Notes: generated by a model from the sequence alone, not told the origin. DNA of 10,466 nt from Nitrososphaerales archaeon (GCA_030039515.1 JASHVT010000047.1:1-10466), one strand, 5' to 3'; shown: positions 1 to 5,115, counted from the stretch's first letter. Made by a program: numbers and translations.

Positions 1-27
1 GGGCTCAAAGAATCTTCACCCGTTTTC

Positions 28-33
28 TTTAAT
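28..33 (+). promoter_or_regulatory. Putative TATA box of the 69-392 gene
   Basis: The sequence TTTAAT sits in a T-rich patch in otherwise GC-rich DNA. Transcription starting about 26 bases downstream would begin near 57 and give a leader of about 12 bases before the TTG at 69. This is position-based inference. The box is weaker than those before 748, 1858 and 2599. Confidence 0.35.
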
Positions 34-68
34 CGGGCATCGAGCAGTTCTGACCAGCTGGACTTCGA

Positions 69-392
69 TTGGCGAACGAAGAGATGCTCGTCCTGAACAA
101 GCTGCTCCAGGAGTTCGAGAACCTGAAGATGGGCCTGGAGCCGGAAGTGCTCTCCGGGTGGTACAACAAGATAGCTAGCGACGCAAAGGGAAGGGCACCG
201 GGACACCTCGTCGACTCGATAGACGTCATACAGGACCCGATACTCCCGATGAAGTTCGAGTTCAAGACGTCTAGGCGGGCCGTGAAGTACGTCCTCGAAG
301 CGATAGACGACAACCTGGAAGGCATGCCGACGGCCACGCGGTTGTACTTCCAGAAGCTGTCTGAGATAATCCAGAACGAGTCGATGAGATGA
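69..392 (+). CDS. Conserved-looking hypothetical protein, 107 aa
   Basis: I cannot assign a function. The product is small, soluble and mostly helical: residues 1-25 form a Leu/Glu-rich helix, the middle holds a Pro-containing stretch (residues 45-65), and residues 68-105 are again predicted helical with motifs SRRAVKYVL and LYFQKLSEII. It has no signal peptide, membrane segment or Cys pair. The frame is closed by TGA at 51-53, so the start lies between there and residue 6. I use TTG at 69, which fits a short leader after the TATA-like sequence at 28-33. ATG at 84 (102 aa) is an equal alternative, and neither has a clear Shine-Dalgarno sequence. The composition resembles thaumarchaeal hypothetical proteins as I remember them, but that is memory and not a search. 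The gene is convergent with the membrane protein gene at 473. Confidence 0.75.
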   Translation: MANEEMLVLNKLLQEFENLKMGLEPEVLSGWYNKIASDAKGRAPGHLVDSIDVIQDPILPMKFEFKTSRRAVKYVLEAIDDNLEGMPTATRLYFQKLSEIIQNESMR

Positions 393-407
393 CCGACCGC
401 CTTCAGA

Positions 408-457
408 CGCGAAGGGGACTTCGCGGGCGGGCTCGCCCCTTGGGGCGGCGTGTCGCC
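408..457. terminator. Tandem GC-rich hairpins between convergent genes
   Basis: The gap between two convergent stop codons holds a chain of inverted repeats. The first is a perfect 7-bp stem, CGCGAAG (408-414) with CTTCGCG (419-425); its loop GGGA fits the GNRA tetraloop consensus on the plus strand. GGGCG (425-429) can pair with CGCCC (434-438). That same CGCCC can instead pair with GGGCG at 443-447, so these two stems exclude each other. A fourth is GGCG-TGT-CGCC (447-457). There is no T-run, which archaeal intrinsic termination normally needs, so a transcript-end role is inferred from location only. It may instead protect the 3' end of the mRNA. Confidence 0.35.
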
Positions 458-472
458 GGGGCGTTAGCTCGG

Positions 473-748
473 TCAGCCCTTCGCCCTTGCCAGTGAGTAC
501 ACTATGAAGAGGAATCCGACGGCCTGGCTGGACGCCTGGACGGTCTCCACCAGCACAAGGTCGCTGGTATAGAAGTTGAAGAGCACCCCTGCGGCGACCG
601 CGCCCAGGGTCACGAAGGCGAAGCCCAGCGCAAGGAACCACATGGCTTGGCTTTTGGACCTCCGGTACGCCGCTGTGGCATAGTACACGACCACACCTCC
701 CAGCACCAGGATCAAGGCCTGGGCGATGTCAAGATACAGATAGTCCAA
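473..748 (-). CDS. Three-helix membrane protein, DUF7521-like
   Basis: A 91-residue integral membrane protein with three hydrophobic segments, roughly residues 7-26, 36-57 and 68-87. A basic loop (AYRRSKSQ, 27-34) follows the first and a short polar loop (TSD) the second. Size, spacing and the order GFAFVTLGAV then GVLFNFY resemble the small archaeal family I know as DUF7521 from haloarchaea, whose function is unknown. In haloarchaea these genes often sit beside an ArsR-like winged-helix gene, as here, which supports the call. The start is TTG at 748; a nearby ATG at 752 is in another frame. A TATA box at 773-779, centred about 28 bases upstream, predicts a nearly leaderless mRNA. The gene lies 58 bases after the regulator gene but seems to have its own promoter. 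The family name is from memory of the pattern. Confidence 0.8.
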   Translation of the reverse strand: MDYLYLDIAQALILVLGGVVVYYATAAYRRSKSQAMWFLALGFAFVTLGAVAAGVLFNFYTSDLVLVETVQASSQAVGFLFIVYSLARAKG

Positions 749-772
749 CCATGGGCCGAGGTCGCCAGTCCC

Positions 773-779
773 TTTAAAA
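773..779 (-). promoter_or_regulatory. TATA box of the 473-748 membrane gene
   Basis: On the minus strand this reads TTTTAAA, the only A/T-rich patch in the 58-base gap. Its centre is 28 bases before the TTG at 748, the distance expected for a leaderless or near-leaderless archaeal transcript. The shared 12-base element at 783-794 lies immediately upstream. Confidence 0.6.
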
Positions 780-782
780 CAT

Positions 783-794
783 GGGGTCGTTTCC
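783..794 (-). promoter_or_regulatory. Shared promoter element, copy 1
   Basis: Minus strand GGAAACGACCCC, ending five bases before the TTAAA core of the TATA box. An identical 12-mer lies at 1901-1912 with exactly the same spacing before another TATA core. The seven bases upstream agree partly (AGCCTTG here, AGACTCA there). The position overlaps or adjoins the BRE region, where activators or repressors of archaeal promoters bind. The binding protein is unknown; the winged-helix protein encoded at 807-1172 is one candidate. Confidence 0.45.
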
Positions 795-806
795 CAAGGC
801 TGGCAA

Positions 807-1172
807 CTACCTGTCCTTCATCGTGAGCCACAGGCGTCTCAGCTTCTCGGCGACATCCTCGTTCATCACGGCCTCGACGGCCATTACGCCGCCGTCGAGC
901 TTTATCGTGACCGCCCTGTAGGCGCTCCTCAGCAGCTCGTACTTCTTCCCGTCCGGGGTGATGATGACCTTCTCTACGACGAGGAGCTTCGAGTCGAGAA
1001 GTTCGTGGACCCTCCTATAGCATGTGCTGAGCGGGATGTCGTTCTCCCTGCTCAGTCCCTCGACCGACTTCGCGCTCGCGATGCAAGAGAGCAGTATCTT
1101 CCTTGAGTATTCATCAGCCATTCCTTGGACCACGGCCTGGACCTGCTGGGGGTCCGTAATCTCCAAGTTCAT
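807..1172 (-). CDS. ArsR-like winged helix-turn-helix regulator
   Basis: A 121-residue DNA-binding protein. Residues 15-32 (MADEYSRKILLSCI) match the first helix of the archaeal ArsR/winged-helix fold, 36-46 is the second helix, and 47-60 (PLSTCYRRVHELL) looks like the recognition helix. Residues 66-82, with PDGKK at the turn, form the wing. An acidic/hydrophobic tail of about 35 residues may serve dimerisation. There are no clustered Cys or His residues for a metal site. I choose ATG at 1172. TTG at 1190 in the same frame would add six residues, but the likely TATA-like sequence at 1209-1216 would put the transcript start near 1186, after that TTG. It precedes the three-helix membrane gene at 748, a pairing familiar from haloarchaea, so it probably controls that gene. 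The target is inference. Confidence 0.82.
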   Translation of the reverse strand: MNLEITDPQQVQAVVQGMADEYSRKILLSCIASAKSVEGLSRENDIPLSTCYRRVHELLDSKLLVVEKVIITPDGKKYELLRSAYRAVTIKLDGGVMAVEAVMNEDVAEKLRRLWLTMKDR

Positions 1173-1208
1173 CCCAAGTTCAGGCCACAATATTTGAGTC
1201 TATTCGGG

Positions 1209-1216
1209 TTTGATAG
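1209..1216 (-). promoter_or_regulatory. Possible TATA box of the regulator gene
   Basis: Minus strand CTATCAAA, about 40 bases before ATG 1172, predicting a leader of about 14 bases. A competing A/T patch, CAAATATT at 1189-1196, is too close to the ATG for normal promoter geometry. The shared GGAAACGACCCC element is not found here. Confidence 0.25.
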
Positions 1217-1292
1217 CCGGACCCGGTCGAAGCACGTGCCCTTCAGCACGGCCGAAAGGTCAGGACATAATCACGAGAAGAGAACTCGTAGC

Positions 1293-1298
1293 AAAAAA
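1293..1298 (-). terminator. Poly-T termination signal after the 1316-1858 gene
   Basis: On the minus strand six T residues begin 18 bases after the TAA stop. A 5-bp inverted repeat follows (ACGAG at 1273-1277, CTCGT at 1285-1289). Archaeal RNA polymerase terminates at T-runs without needing a hairpin, so the T-run is the relevant part. A second hairpin, CGTGC/GCACG at 1235-1250, has no T-run and no clear role. Confidence 0.4.
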
Positions 1299-1315
1299 GA
1301 GGAGGCAGCAGGGCC

Positions 1316-1858
1316 TTACTTCTTCCTGCTCGCCATCACGTATCCGATTCCACCTAGTATGGCACCGAGGCAGGCTATCAGGATGAACAAGCCGATAGGC
1401 ATCTCGTAGTGGCTGAGATAGTTTATGTGAATCTGGTAGTCGTTGTAGCCTAGGCCCCCTTCCGACACCGCCGCACCTGCCCAGCCCGCCAGATATCCTC
1501 CGTACATCATCAGGGCCATCGACACGGTGACCCCGACGTTCATGAGGATGTAGTGGCCCCAAGCCAGGATGTTGGAGATGCCTCCGTACACCTTGCCGTG
1601 GATGCCCTCGATGTAGAAGTAGAATATCGCTGTGACGGCGCACCCGATGACGCCGACGACTAGGAAGCAGATGTACCCGGTGAAGAGCCACGTTCCGCCG
1701 CCTCCGCTGGCGATCACCATGGCAGGGTTGAAGTACCATGAGATGCTGTAGTAGCTGAGGGGGTCTACGATCAAGACGGTCGCTATCGTGGCGATGAGCC
1801 CCTGGATCACTGCGGCCCAGACGAATCTGCCCGCCCACTTGCCTTGGATCGATTGCAT
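1316..1858 (-). CDS. Four-helix membrane protein of unknown function
   Basis: A 180-residue integral membrane protein. Hydrophobic segments lie at about 11-31, 57-80, 96-125 and 154-176. It ends in a basic tail (SRKK), and a polar loop (about 130-150, rich in Gly, Tyr, Asn and His) joins the last two helices. Histidines at 87, 102, 144 and 150 are in or near membrane segments; the stretch WGHYILMNVGV (100-110) loosely recalls a helix of heme-copper oxidase subunit I, but no metal-binding pattern is complete. I recall similar thaumarchaeal hypothetical proteins and give no function. The start is ATG 1858, about 34 bases after the centre of a strong TATA box (1888-1896), giving a leader of about 8 bases. 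A T6 run follows the stop. It is divergent from the stress protein gene, and its promoter carries the second copy of the shared element. Confidence 0.8.
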   Translation of the reverse strand: MQSIQGKWAGRFVWAAVIQGLIATIATVLIVDPLSYYSISWYFNPAMVIASGGGGTWLFTGYICFLVVGVIGCAVTAIFYFYIEGIHGKVYGGISNILAWGHYILMNVGVTVSMALMMYGGYLAGWAGAAVSEGGLGYNDYQIHINYLSHYEMPIGLFILIACLGAILGGIGYVMASRKK

Positions 1859-1887
1859 TTCTTCTCGGAAGCAGACGCAGAGAATTG

Positions 1888-1896
1888 TTATTTAAT
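1888..1896 (-). promoter_or_regulatory. TATA box of the 1316-1858 membrane gene
   Basis: Minus strand ATTAAATAA, a strong archaeal TATA match flanked by GC-rich DNA. Transcription about 26 bases downstream would start near 1866, eight bases before ATG 1858. The bases just upstream are CCGG, without a purine-rich BRE. Confidence 0.6.
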
Positions 1897-1900
1897 CCGG

Positions 1901-1912
1901 GGGGTCGTTTCC
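1901..1912 (-). promoter_or_regulatory. Shared promoter element, copy 2
   Basis: Minus strand GGAAACGACCCC, identical to 783-794 and with the same five-base spacing to the TTAAA core of the next TATA box. It lies in the 163-base divergent region shared with the stress protein gene, so a bound protein could affect both directions, although it is closer to the minus-strand promoter. Confidence 0.45.
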
Positions 1913-1987
1913 TGAGTCTGATTATCACCTCTGACAAGGTGGGCTGGGACGCAGGGGCTCCGAAGCCGCAGCGAGAGAGCTAGCGCA

Positions 1988-1996
1988 TTGAATAAG
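1988..1996 (+). promoter_or_regulatory. Possible TATA box of the stress protein gene
   Basis: TTGAATAAG is centred 30 bases before ATG 2022 and would give a leader of about four bases. It conflicts with the Shine-Dalgarno-like GGGAGG at 2008-2013, which would then lie upstream of the transcript start. Either the promoter is further upstream or the GGGAGG is incidental. Confidence 0.3.
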
Positions 1997-2021
1997 AAGG
2001 GCAAAGAGGGAGGCTGATGGC

Positions 2022-2477
2022 ATGAGAGACAGTCTGACATACAAGAAGATCATCGCGGCATTCGACGGGTCGCAGGACGGCAGGAAGGCGGTCGAAGCTG
2101 CCTGCAGCTTGGCGAAGCAGTTCGGCTCCGAGGTCGTGGTGGCGCACGCGTACACCATGCCTGTCCTGACTTACGCTGGCCTTCCAGGGATGCAGCCCAT
2201 GAACTTCCCTGATGTCGAGAAGCTCTCGAAGCAGCAGGGCCGCAAAGTGCTGGACGATGGCATTCGCATCGCCAAGGAGTGTGGCGCGACGGCCAGGGGC
2301 GAGCTCCTGGAATCCACCTCCACGATCGAGGCTCTCGTCGAGTTCGCCAAGGAAGAGAAGGCTGACCTGATCGTCGTCGGGACAAGGGGCATGACTGGCT
2401 TCAAGAAGCTTGTGATGGGGAGCGTCTCCACGGGCGTCGTGAGCCACGCGCACTGCCACGTCTTGGTCGTAAGATGA
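2022..2477 (+). CDS. Universal stress protein, UspA family
   Basis: A single UspA domain of 151 residues, the normal family length. The N-terminal strand with the nucleotide-binding Asp is KKIIAAFDGS (8-17). The C-terminal ATP-binding loop, G-2x-G-9x-G-S, is complete: G120, G123, G133, S134, followed by V135 and S136. This places it among the ATP-binding Usp proteins, which form dimers in the cytoplasm and respond to stress or starvation; what it does here cannot be read from sequence. The start is ATG 2022. A GGGAGG at 2008-2013, eight bases upstream, is a good Shine-Dalgarno match, although a TATA-like sequence at 1988-1996 would instead give a nearly leaderless mRNA. It is divergent from the four-helix membrane gene, which may hint at common stress control. 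The next gene has its own promoter. Confidence 0.95.
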   Translation: MRDSLTYKKIIAAFDGSQDGRKAVEAACSLAKQFGSEVVVAHAYTMPVLTYAGLPGMQPMNFPDVEKLSKQQGRKVLDDGIRIAKECGATARGELLESTSTIEALVEFAKEEKADLIVVGTRGMTGFKKLVMGSVSTGVVSHAHCHVLVVR

Positions 2478-2566
2478 CCTCACGATGTCCGTCCGCGTCG
2501 TAGCGACCTGATGCCTTCGGCGCCGCCGCTCGCCATAGCGGGACTCAGTCCTCCGCGGCTCGTTGA

Positions 2567-2574
2567 TTTAATAT
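2567..2574 (+). promoter_or_regulatory. TATA box deciding the start at 2599
   Basis: TTTAATAT is the clearest plus-strand TATA box in the window. Its centre is 28 bases before ATG 2599, so the mRNA should begin at or within two bases of that ATG. This argues against the GTG at 2578, which lies only four bases after the box and would be upstream of the transcript. The rest of the 121-base gap from 2478 holds only small inverted repeats (GTCG-TAG-CGAC at 2497-2507, GGAC-TCA-GTCC at 2541-2551). Confidence 0.65.
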
Positions 2575-2598
2575 GCCGTGCCGAGGCGACGCGTCAAC

Positions 2599-2919
2599 AT
2601 GGTCCTGCCCGACTACAGGATAGTCGTCGACTACGTGAGCGAGGGTGAGGTGGCGAACTTGATTCGCGGCCAGATAGAGGTCGCCGGCGAGAAGGTGCGC
2701 TTCTCCGGCGTCGCCTACGGCAGGTTCGGGGGGCAGAACTTCTCGCCTCAGTTCAGCCAAGCGGCAAGGAGGAGGCTCGAGACGCTCACCGGCGACTTCG
2801 CAAGCTTCGAAGCGGACGTGCAGCAGAGGCTGGTCAGGGGAGAGTTCGAGGCCCGCCCGAGGAAGGAGGAAAAGCACGCACACCTGCATCCGTTCGAGCA
2901 AGGAGACAGCAGAAGTTGA
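2599..2919 (+). CDS. Hypothetical protein, 106 aa, ahead of the epimerase
   Basis: Not recognised. The N-terminal half looks like alternating beta strands (YRIVVDYV, IEVAGEKVRFSGVAYG); the second half is a charged helix region (about residues 48-90, with ARRRLETL and VQQRLVRGEFEA). It ends in a His/Glu/Lys-rich tail. There is no membrane segment, signal peptide or Cys. The start is ATG 2599, chosen because the TATA box at 2567-2574 predicts a leaderless mRNA there; the longer reading from GTG 2578 would add seven residues. The stop codon TGA overlaps the TTG start of the epimerase gene by four bases, so the two genes are very likely translated from one mRNA and may be coupled. Function is unknown. 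Confidence 0.75.
   Translation: MVLPDYRIVVDYVSEGEVANLIRGQIEVAGEKVRFSGVAYGRFGGQNFSPQFSQAARRRLETLTGDFASFEADVQQRLVRGEFEARPRKEEKHAHLHPFEQGDSRS
2902..2905 (+). promoter_or_regulatory. Shine-Dalgarno sequence of the epimerase gene
   Basis: GGAG within AAGGAGAC lies ten bases before the TTG at 2916. Because this start is inside an operon and overlaps the preceding stop, it needs a ribosome site, and this one supports TTG 2916, which also places the Rossmann motif at the normal distance from the N-terminus. Confidence 0.5.
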
Positions 2920-3839
2920 ACCTGTTAGTAGGCGCTACGGGCTTCATAGGGGGGCACCTGGTCGGGTACCTCCTGGAGCAGGGGGAGATATCCAAGGCGA
3001 CCTTCCGAATGGGCTCCCACTTGAAGCTGATGGACGCGAGCGGAGTGCAAGGGATCGAGGCGGACCTGCTCGACCACCACTCGCTCCACGAGGCGATGGA
3101 GGGAGTTGACAGCGTGTACAACCTGGCCTCTCCAATGCCGGGCTCTGACACCGAGTTCCAAAAGATGAACACCGAAGGGGTTCTGAACCTTCTCGAGACG
3201 TCCGCCGAGGCGGGCGTCAAGACCTTCGTGCAGCTCAGCACCCTCGACGTCTATGGCTTCCGAAACAAGACGGTCGACGGGTCCACGCCTCTGAGCCCCT
3301 CGGACGACTATCAGAGGTCCAAGGCCGAGGCCGAGCGCCTGCTCTTCGAGTTCTCGAAGAGAAACGCCTCCCCCAAGGTGTCGGTGATCCGCTCCGCCAA
3401 GGCGGTAGGGTCGAGAGACGAGTCGCTCGTCCTTCCAATCCTGAGGATGATGAAGGACGGAAGGGTGGTTCTGCCGTCTTCAGGCACGATGTCCTTCACC
3501 CATCCTAGGGACGTCTCGCAGGCCATGTACAGGGCCGCGACGAACAACATCGCAACAGGGTCCACCTATCTGGTGAAGTCATTCGACGCTTCTCCCGAGC
3601 AGCTCGCCGAGTCGCTGGCGGCCGAGCTCGGGACCCGCGCCAGCGTAAAGAAGCAGGGGATGTTCGGAAGCTCCCCTGTCCCGCGCTACACGTCGGAACA
3701 GCTGAAGGCCTCGATGACGATTGGCGTCCAGAAGAATTGGGCAGAGATTGGGTACGCTCCTCTATACGACCTCAAGGGCACCTCACAGGAGATTGCGTCG
3801 TGGTACAGAAAGGAGCCATGGGCGACAGAGGCGGCGTAA
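2916..3839 (+). CDS. NAD(P)-dependent epimerase/dehydratase, extended SDR
   Basis: A 307-residue protein of the extended short-chain dehydrogenase/reductase family, normal in length. The Rossmann motif GATGFIGG is at residues 6-13, right at the N-terminus. The acidic residue after the third strand is in EADLLD (48-53), and YNLASP (68-73) and QLSTLDVYG (106-114) are the usual following strands. The catalytic residues are S108 or T109 with Y132 and K136 (YQRSK). Substrate is not predictable; relatives act on nucleotide sugars, sterols or quinone-bound subunits. The start is TTG 2916, overlapping the stop of the previous gene, with GGAG ten bases upstream. The 3' end overlaps the endonuclease III gene by 22 bases. 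No upstream gene suggests a sugar pathway. Confidence 0.92.
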   Translation: MNLLVGATGFIGGHLVGYLLEQGEISKATFRMGSHLKLMDASGVQGIEADLLDHHSLHEAMEGVDSVYNLASPMPGSDTEFQKMNTEGVLNLLETSAEAGVKTFVQLSTLDVYGFRNKTVDGSTPLSPSDDYQRSKAEAERLLFEFSKRNASPKVSVIRSAKAVGSRDESLVLPILRMMKDGRVVLPSSGTMSFTHPRDVSQAMYRAATNNIATGSTYLVKSFDASPEQLAESLAAELGTRASVKKQGMFGSSPVPRYTSEQLKASMTIGVQKNWAEIGYAPLYDLKGTSQEIASWYRKEPWATEAA

Positions 3840-4510
3840 GGATCTCAGAGATCCTTCGCCGGATGCGCGTGATGGTCGACCAGTCGACAGACAAGCGCGC
3901 AACCGCCCTTGCGGAGCTCAAGGAACAGGAGGAGGGCGACCCGTTCAAGGTGCTGATAGGGACCATCCTCTCGCACAGGACCCGCGATGAAAACACCGCG
4001 CGGGCCACCGAAAACCTGTTTTCAGTCTACAAGACCCCGCGCGAGCTCGCCGCCGCGAGGGTGTCAACCGTGCGCAGGTTAGTCAGGCCCTCGGGCTACT
4101 ACAACGTCAAGGCGAAGAGCGTCATCAAGGCCTCCAAGCAGATCGTCGAGGAGTTCGGAGGCAAGGTCCCTGACAACATGGAAGACCTTCTGAAGCTCCA
4201 TGCCGTCGGGAGGAAGACCGCGAACTGCGTCTTGGTCTATGGCTTCAACCGCCCCGCGATCCCAGTCGACACGCACGTCCACAGGATATCCAACAGGCTC
4301 GGGCTCGTGAGGACGAGAAAGCCAGACGAGACGGAGGTGGAGCTTACCCGGATCGTCCCGCGCAGATACTGGCTCGAGGTGAACGACCTGTTCGTGAGGT
4401 TCGGTCAGACCACTTGCAAGCCTATAGGCCCAAAGTGCGGCATCTGCTCCCTCAAGGGCGGCTGCACGTACTACAAGTCTGTCGTCCTGCCCAAACGAAA
4501 AGATTCATAG
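3818..4510 (+). CDS. nth: Endonuclease III-type DNA glycosylase/AP lyase
   Basis: A 230-residue HhH-GPD base-excision repair enzyme that would remove oxidised pyrimidines and cut the abasic site. The helix-hairpin-helix is at 124-138 (LLKLHAVGRKTANCV) with the catalytic lysine K133. The catalytic aspartate is D151 in VDTHVHRISNRLGL. The [4Fe-4S] cluster ligands are complete with canonical spacing C-6-C-2-C-5-C: C200, C207, C210, C216. Two positions are unusual: the hairpin reads LHAVG where most family members have LPGVG, and the first-helix motif reads LSHRTRDE where archaeal members commonly have LSQ. The start ATG 3818 lies 22 bases inside the epimerase gene; AGGAG is only two bases upstream, so ATG 3863 remains possible. 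Upstream in-frame codons reach 3737 but would lie deep in the epimerase gene. Confidence 0.93.
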   Translation: MGDRGGVRISEILRRMRVMVDQSTDKRATALAELKEQEEGDPFKVLIGTILSHRTRDENTARATENLFSVYKTPRELAAARVSTVRRLVRPSGYYNVKAKSVIKASKQIVEEFGGKVPDNMEDLLKLHAVGRKTANCVLVYGFNRPAIPVDTHVHRISNRLGLVRTRKPDETEVELTRIVPRRYWLEVNDLFVRFGQTTCKPIGPKCGICSLKGGCTYYKSVVLPKRKDS

Positions 4511-4533
4511 CGCGTCCCGGAGCAAAGCCTGGA

Positions 4534-4860
4534 GTGCCCACGCTGGAAGACGCCAAGAGGAAGGTGGGAGAGCTCGTCGTCGCCAAGGGGTTCGGGAACA
4601 CCGAGTCGGAGATACCAAACAAGCTCCTCTTCGCATTCATAGAGCTCGGGGAAGCGGGCGACTCCTGGAAGAAAGGCAGGCCTGAGGCTGAGACGGTCGA
4701 GGAACTGATCGATGTGATATTCTACGTGCTGGACGCGTCGCGACTGATCGCCCCCAACGCGAACCTCGACGAGGCGTTCGAAAGCAAGTGGGCGAAGAAC
4801 ATGGGCCGGCCCCACAGGTACGGAGAGGGGTTCAGGGACAAAAAGTCCGCCGGACCCTAG
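4534..4860 (+). CDS. MazG-like nucleotide pyrophosphohydrolase
   Basis: A 108-residue all-alpha NTP pyrophosphatase of the MazG type. The metal-binding signature is complete: ExxE at E37/E40 (ELGE), then ExxD at E57/D60 (ELID), 16 residues apart, within the range known for the family. The surrounding helices (LLFAFIELGEAGDSW, VEELIDVIFYVLDA) are typical. Such enzymes hydrolyse (d)NTPs, often aberrant ones, to the monophosphate and pyrophosphate with Mg2+, so a role in cleaning the nucleotide pool would fit its place 23 bases after a DNA glycosylase gene. The start is GTG 4534. The frame stays open to 4414, but that would overlap the nth gene by about 100 bases and add a non-family segment. 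A weak A/T patch near 4497-4510 could serve as promoter. The stop overlaps the convergent zinc-ribbon gene. Confidence 0.85.
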   Translation: MPTLEDAKRKVGELVVAKGFGNTESEIPNKLLFAFIELGEAGDSWKKGRPEAETVEELIDVIFYVLDASRLIAPNANLDEAFESKWAKNMGRPHRYGEGFRDKKSAGP

Positions 4861-5066
4861 CTAGCCCTGACCCAGTACACCTTCTTGTCCTTGTGGCATA
4901 CGTAGCAGTCGTACCTCGTGCCCTTCATGTCCACGGCCGGTTCGCCCTTCGCCATCCCTCTGCCGCACTCGGAGCACTTCGCGTCCGACGGCTCTTGTTT
5001 CGTCTTGTCCCAGTCGACCATGAAGTATGTCCAGTAGACGAGGTCGCTCGCGCTCTCTATCTTCAC
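4857..5066 (-). CDS. Small zinc-ribbon protein
   Basis: A protein of 69 residues (54 if it begins at ATG 5021). Two CxxC pairs, CSEC and CYVC, are separated by about 20 residues and form a probable four-cysteine zinc ribbon, followed by a basic and aromatic tail (HKDKKVYWVRAS). The function is not recognisable; such ribbons bind nucleic acid or other proteins. The GTG start at 5066 is preferred because a TATA-like sequence at 5087-5096 is centred about 25 bases upstream, which fits a leaderless mRNA. ATG 5021 has no box at a suitable distance but gives a compact protein, so the start remains unsure. Its stop TAG shares the palindrome CTAG with the stop of the convergent MazG-like gene. It is divergent from acyl-CoA dehydrogenase, with 81 bases between start codons. 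Confidence 0.7.
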   Translation of the reverse strand: MKIESASDLVYWTYFMVDWDKTKQEPSDAKCSECGRGMAKGEPAVDMKGTRYDCYVCHKDKKVYWVRAS

Positions 5067-5086
5067 CCATGTTCGGGCCCTGCCCC

Positions 5087-5096
5087 GATAGAAAAG
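5087..5096 (-). promoter_or_regulatory. Possible TATA box of the zinc-ribbon gene
   Basis: Minus strand CTTTTCTATC, centred about 25 bases before GTG 5066. It is weak because of the internal C. It lies 28 bases from the centre of the opposite promoter's TATA box, so the two promoters are back to back. Confidence 0.35.
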
Positions 5097-5115
5097 GAGT
5101 CCCACGCGAGAGAGG

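Noticed and set aside
462..480. D-arm-like sequence (GTTAGCTCGGTCAG), possible tRNA
   Set aside because: There is no acceptor stem, anticodon arm or TTC arm around it, and it runs into the end of the membrane protein gene.
1260..1937. A 225-codon minus-strand frame over the four-helix membrane gene
   Set aside because: It is an Arg/His-rich out-of-frame reading of the membrane gene, and its start would lie upstream of the TATA box.
2573..2623. ATG at 2573 right at the TATA box
   Set aside because: It is in another frame, reaches a stop after 16 codons, and would lie upstream of the predicted transcript start.
4414..4533. N-terminal extension of the MazG-like protein
   Set aside because: It would overlap nth by 97 bases across its iron-sulfur cluster region and adds a segment unlike the family; GTG 4534 fits the domain boundary.
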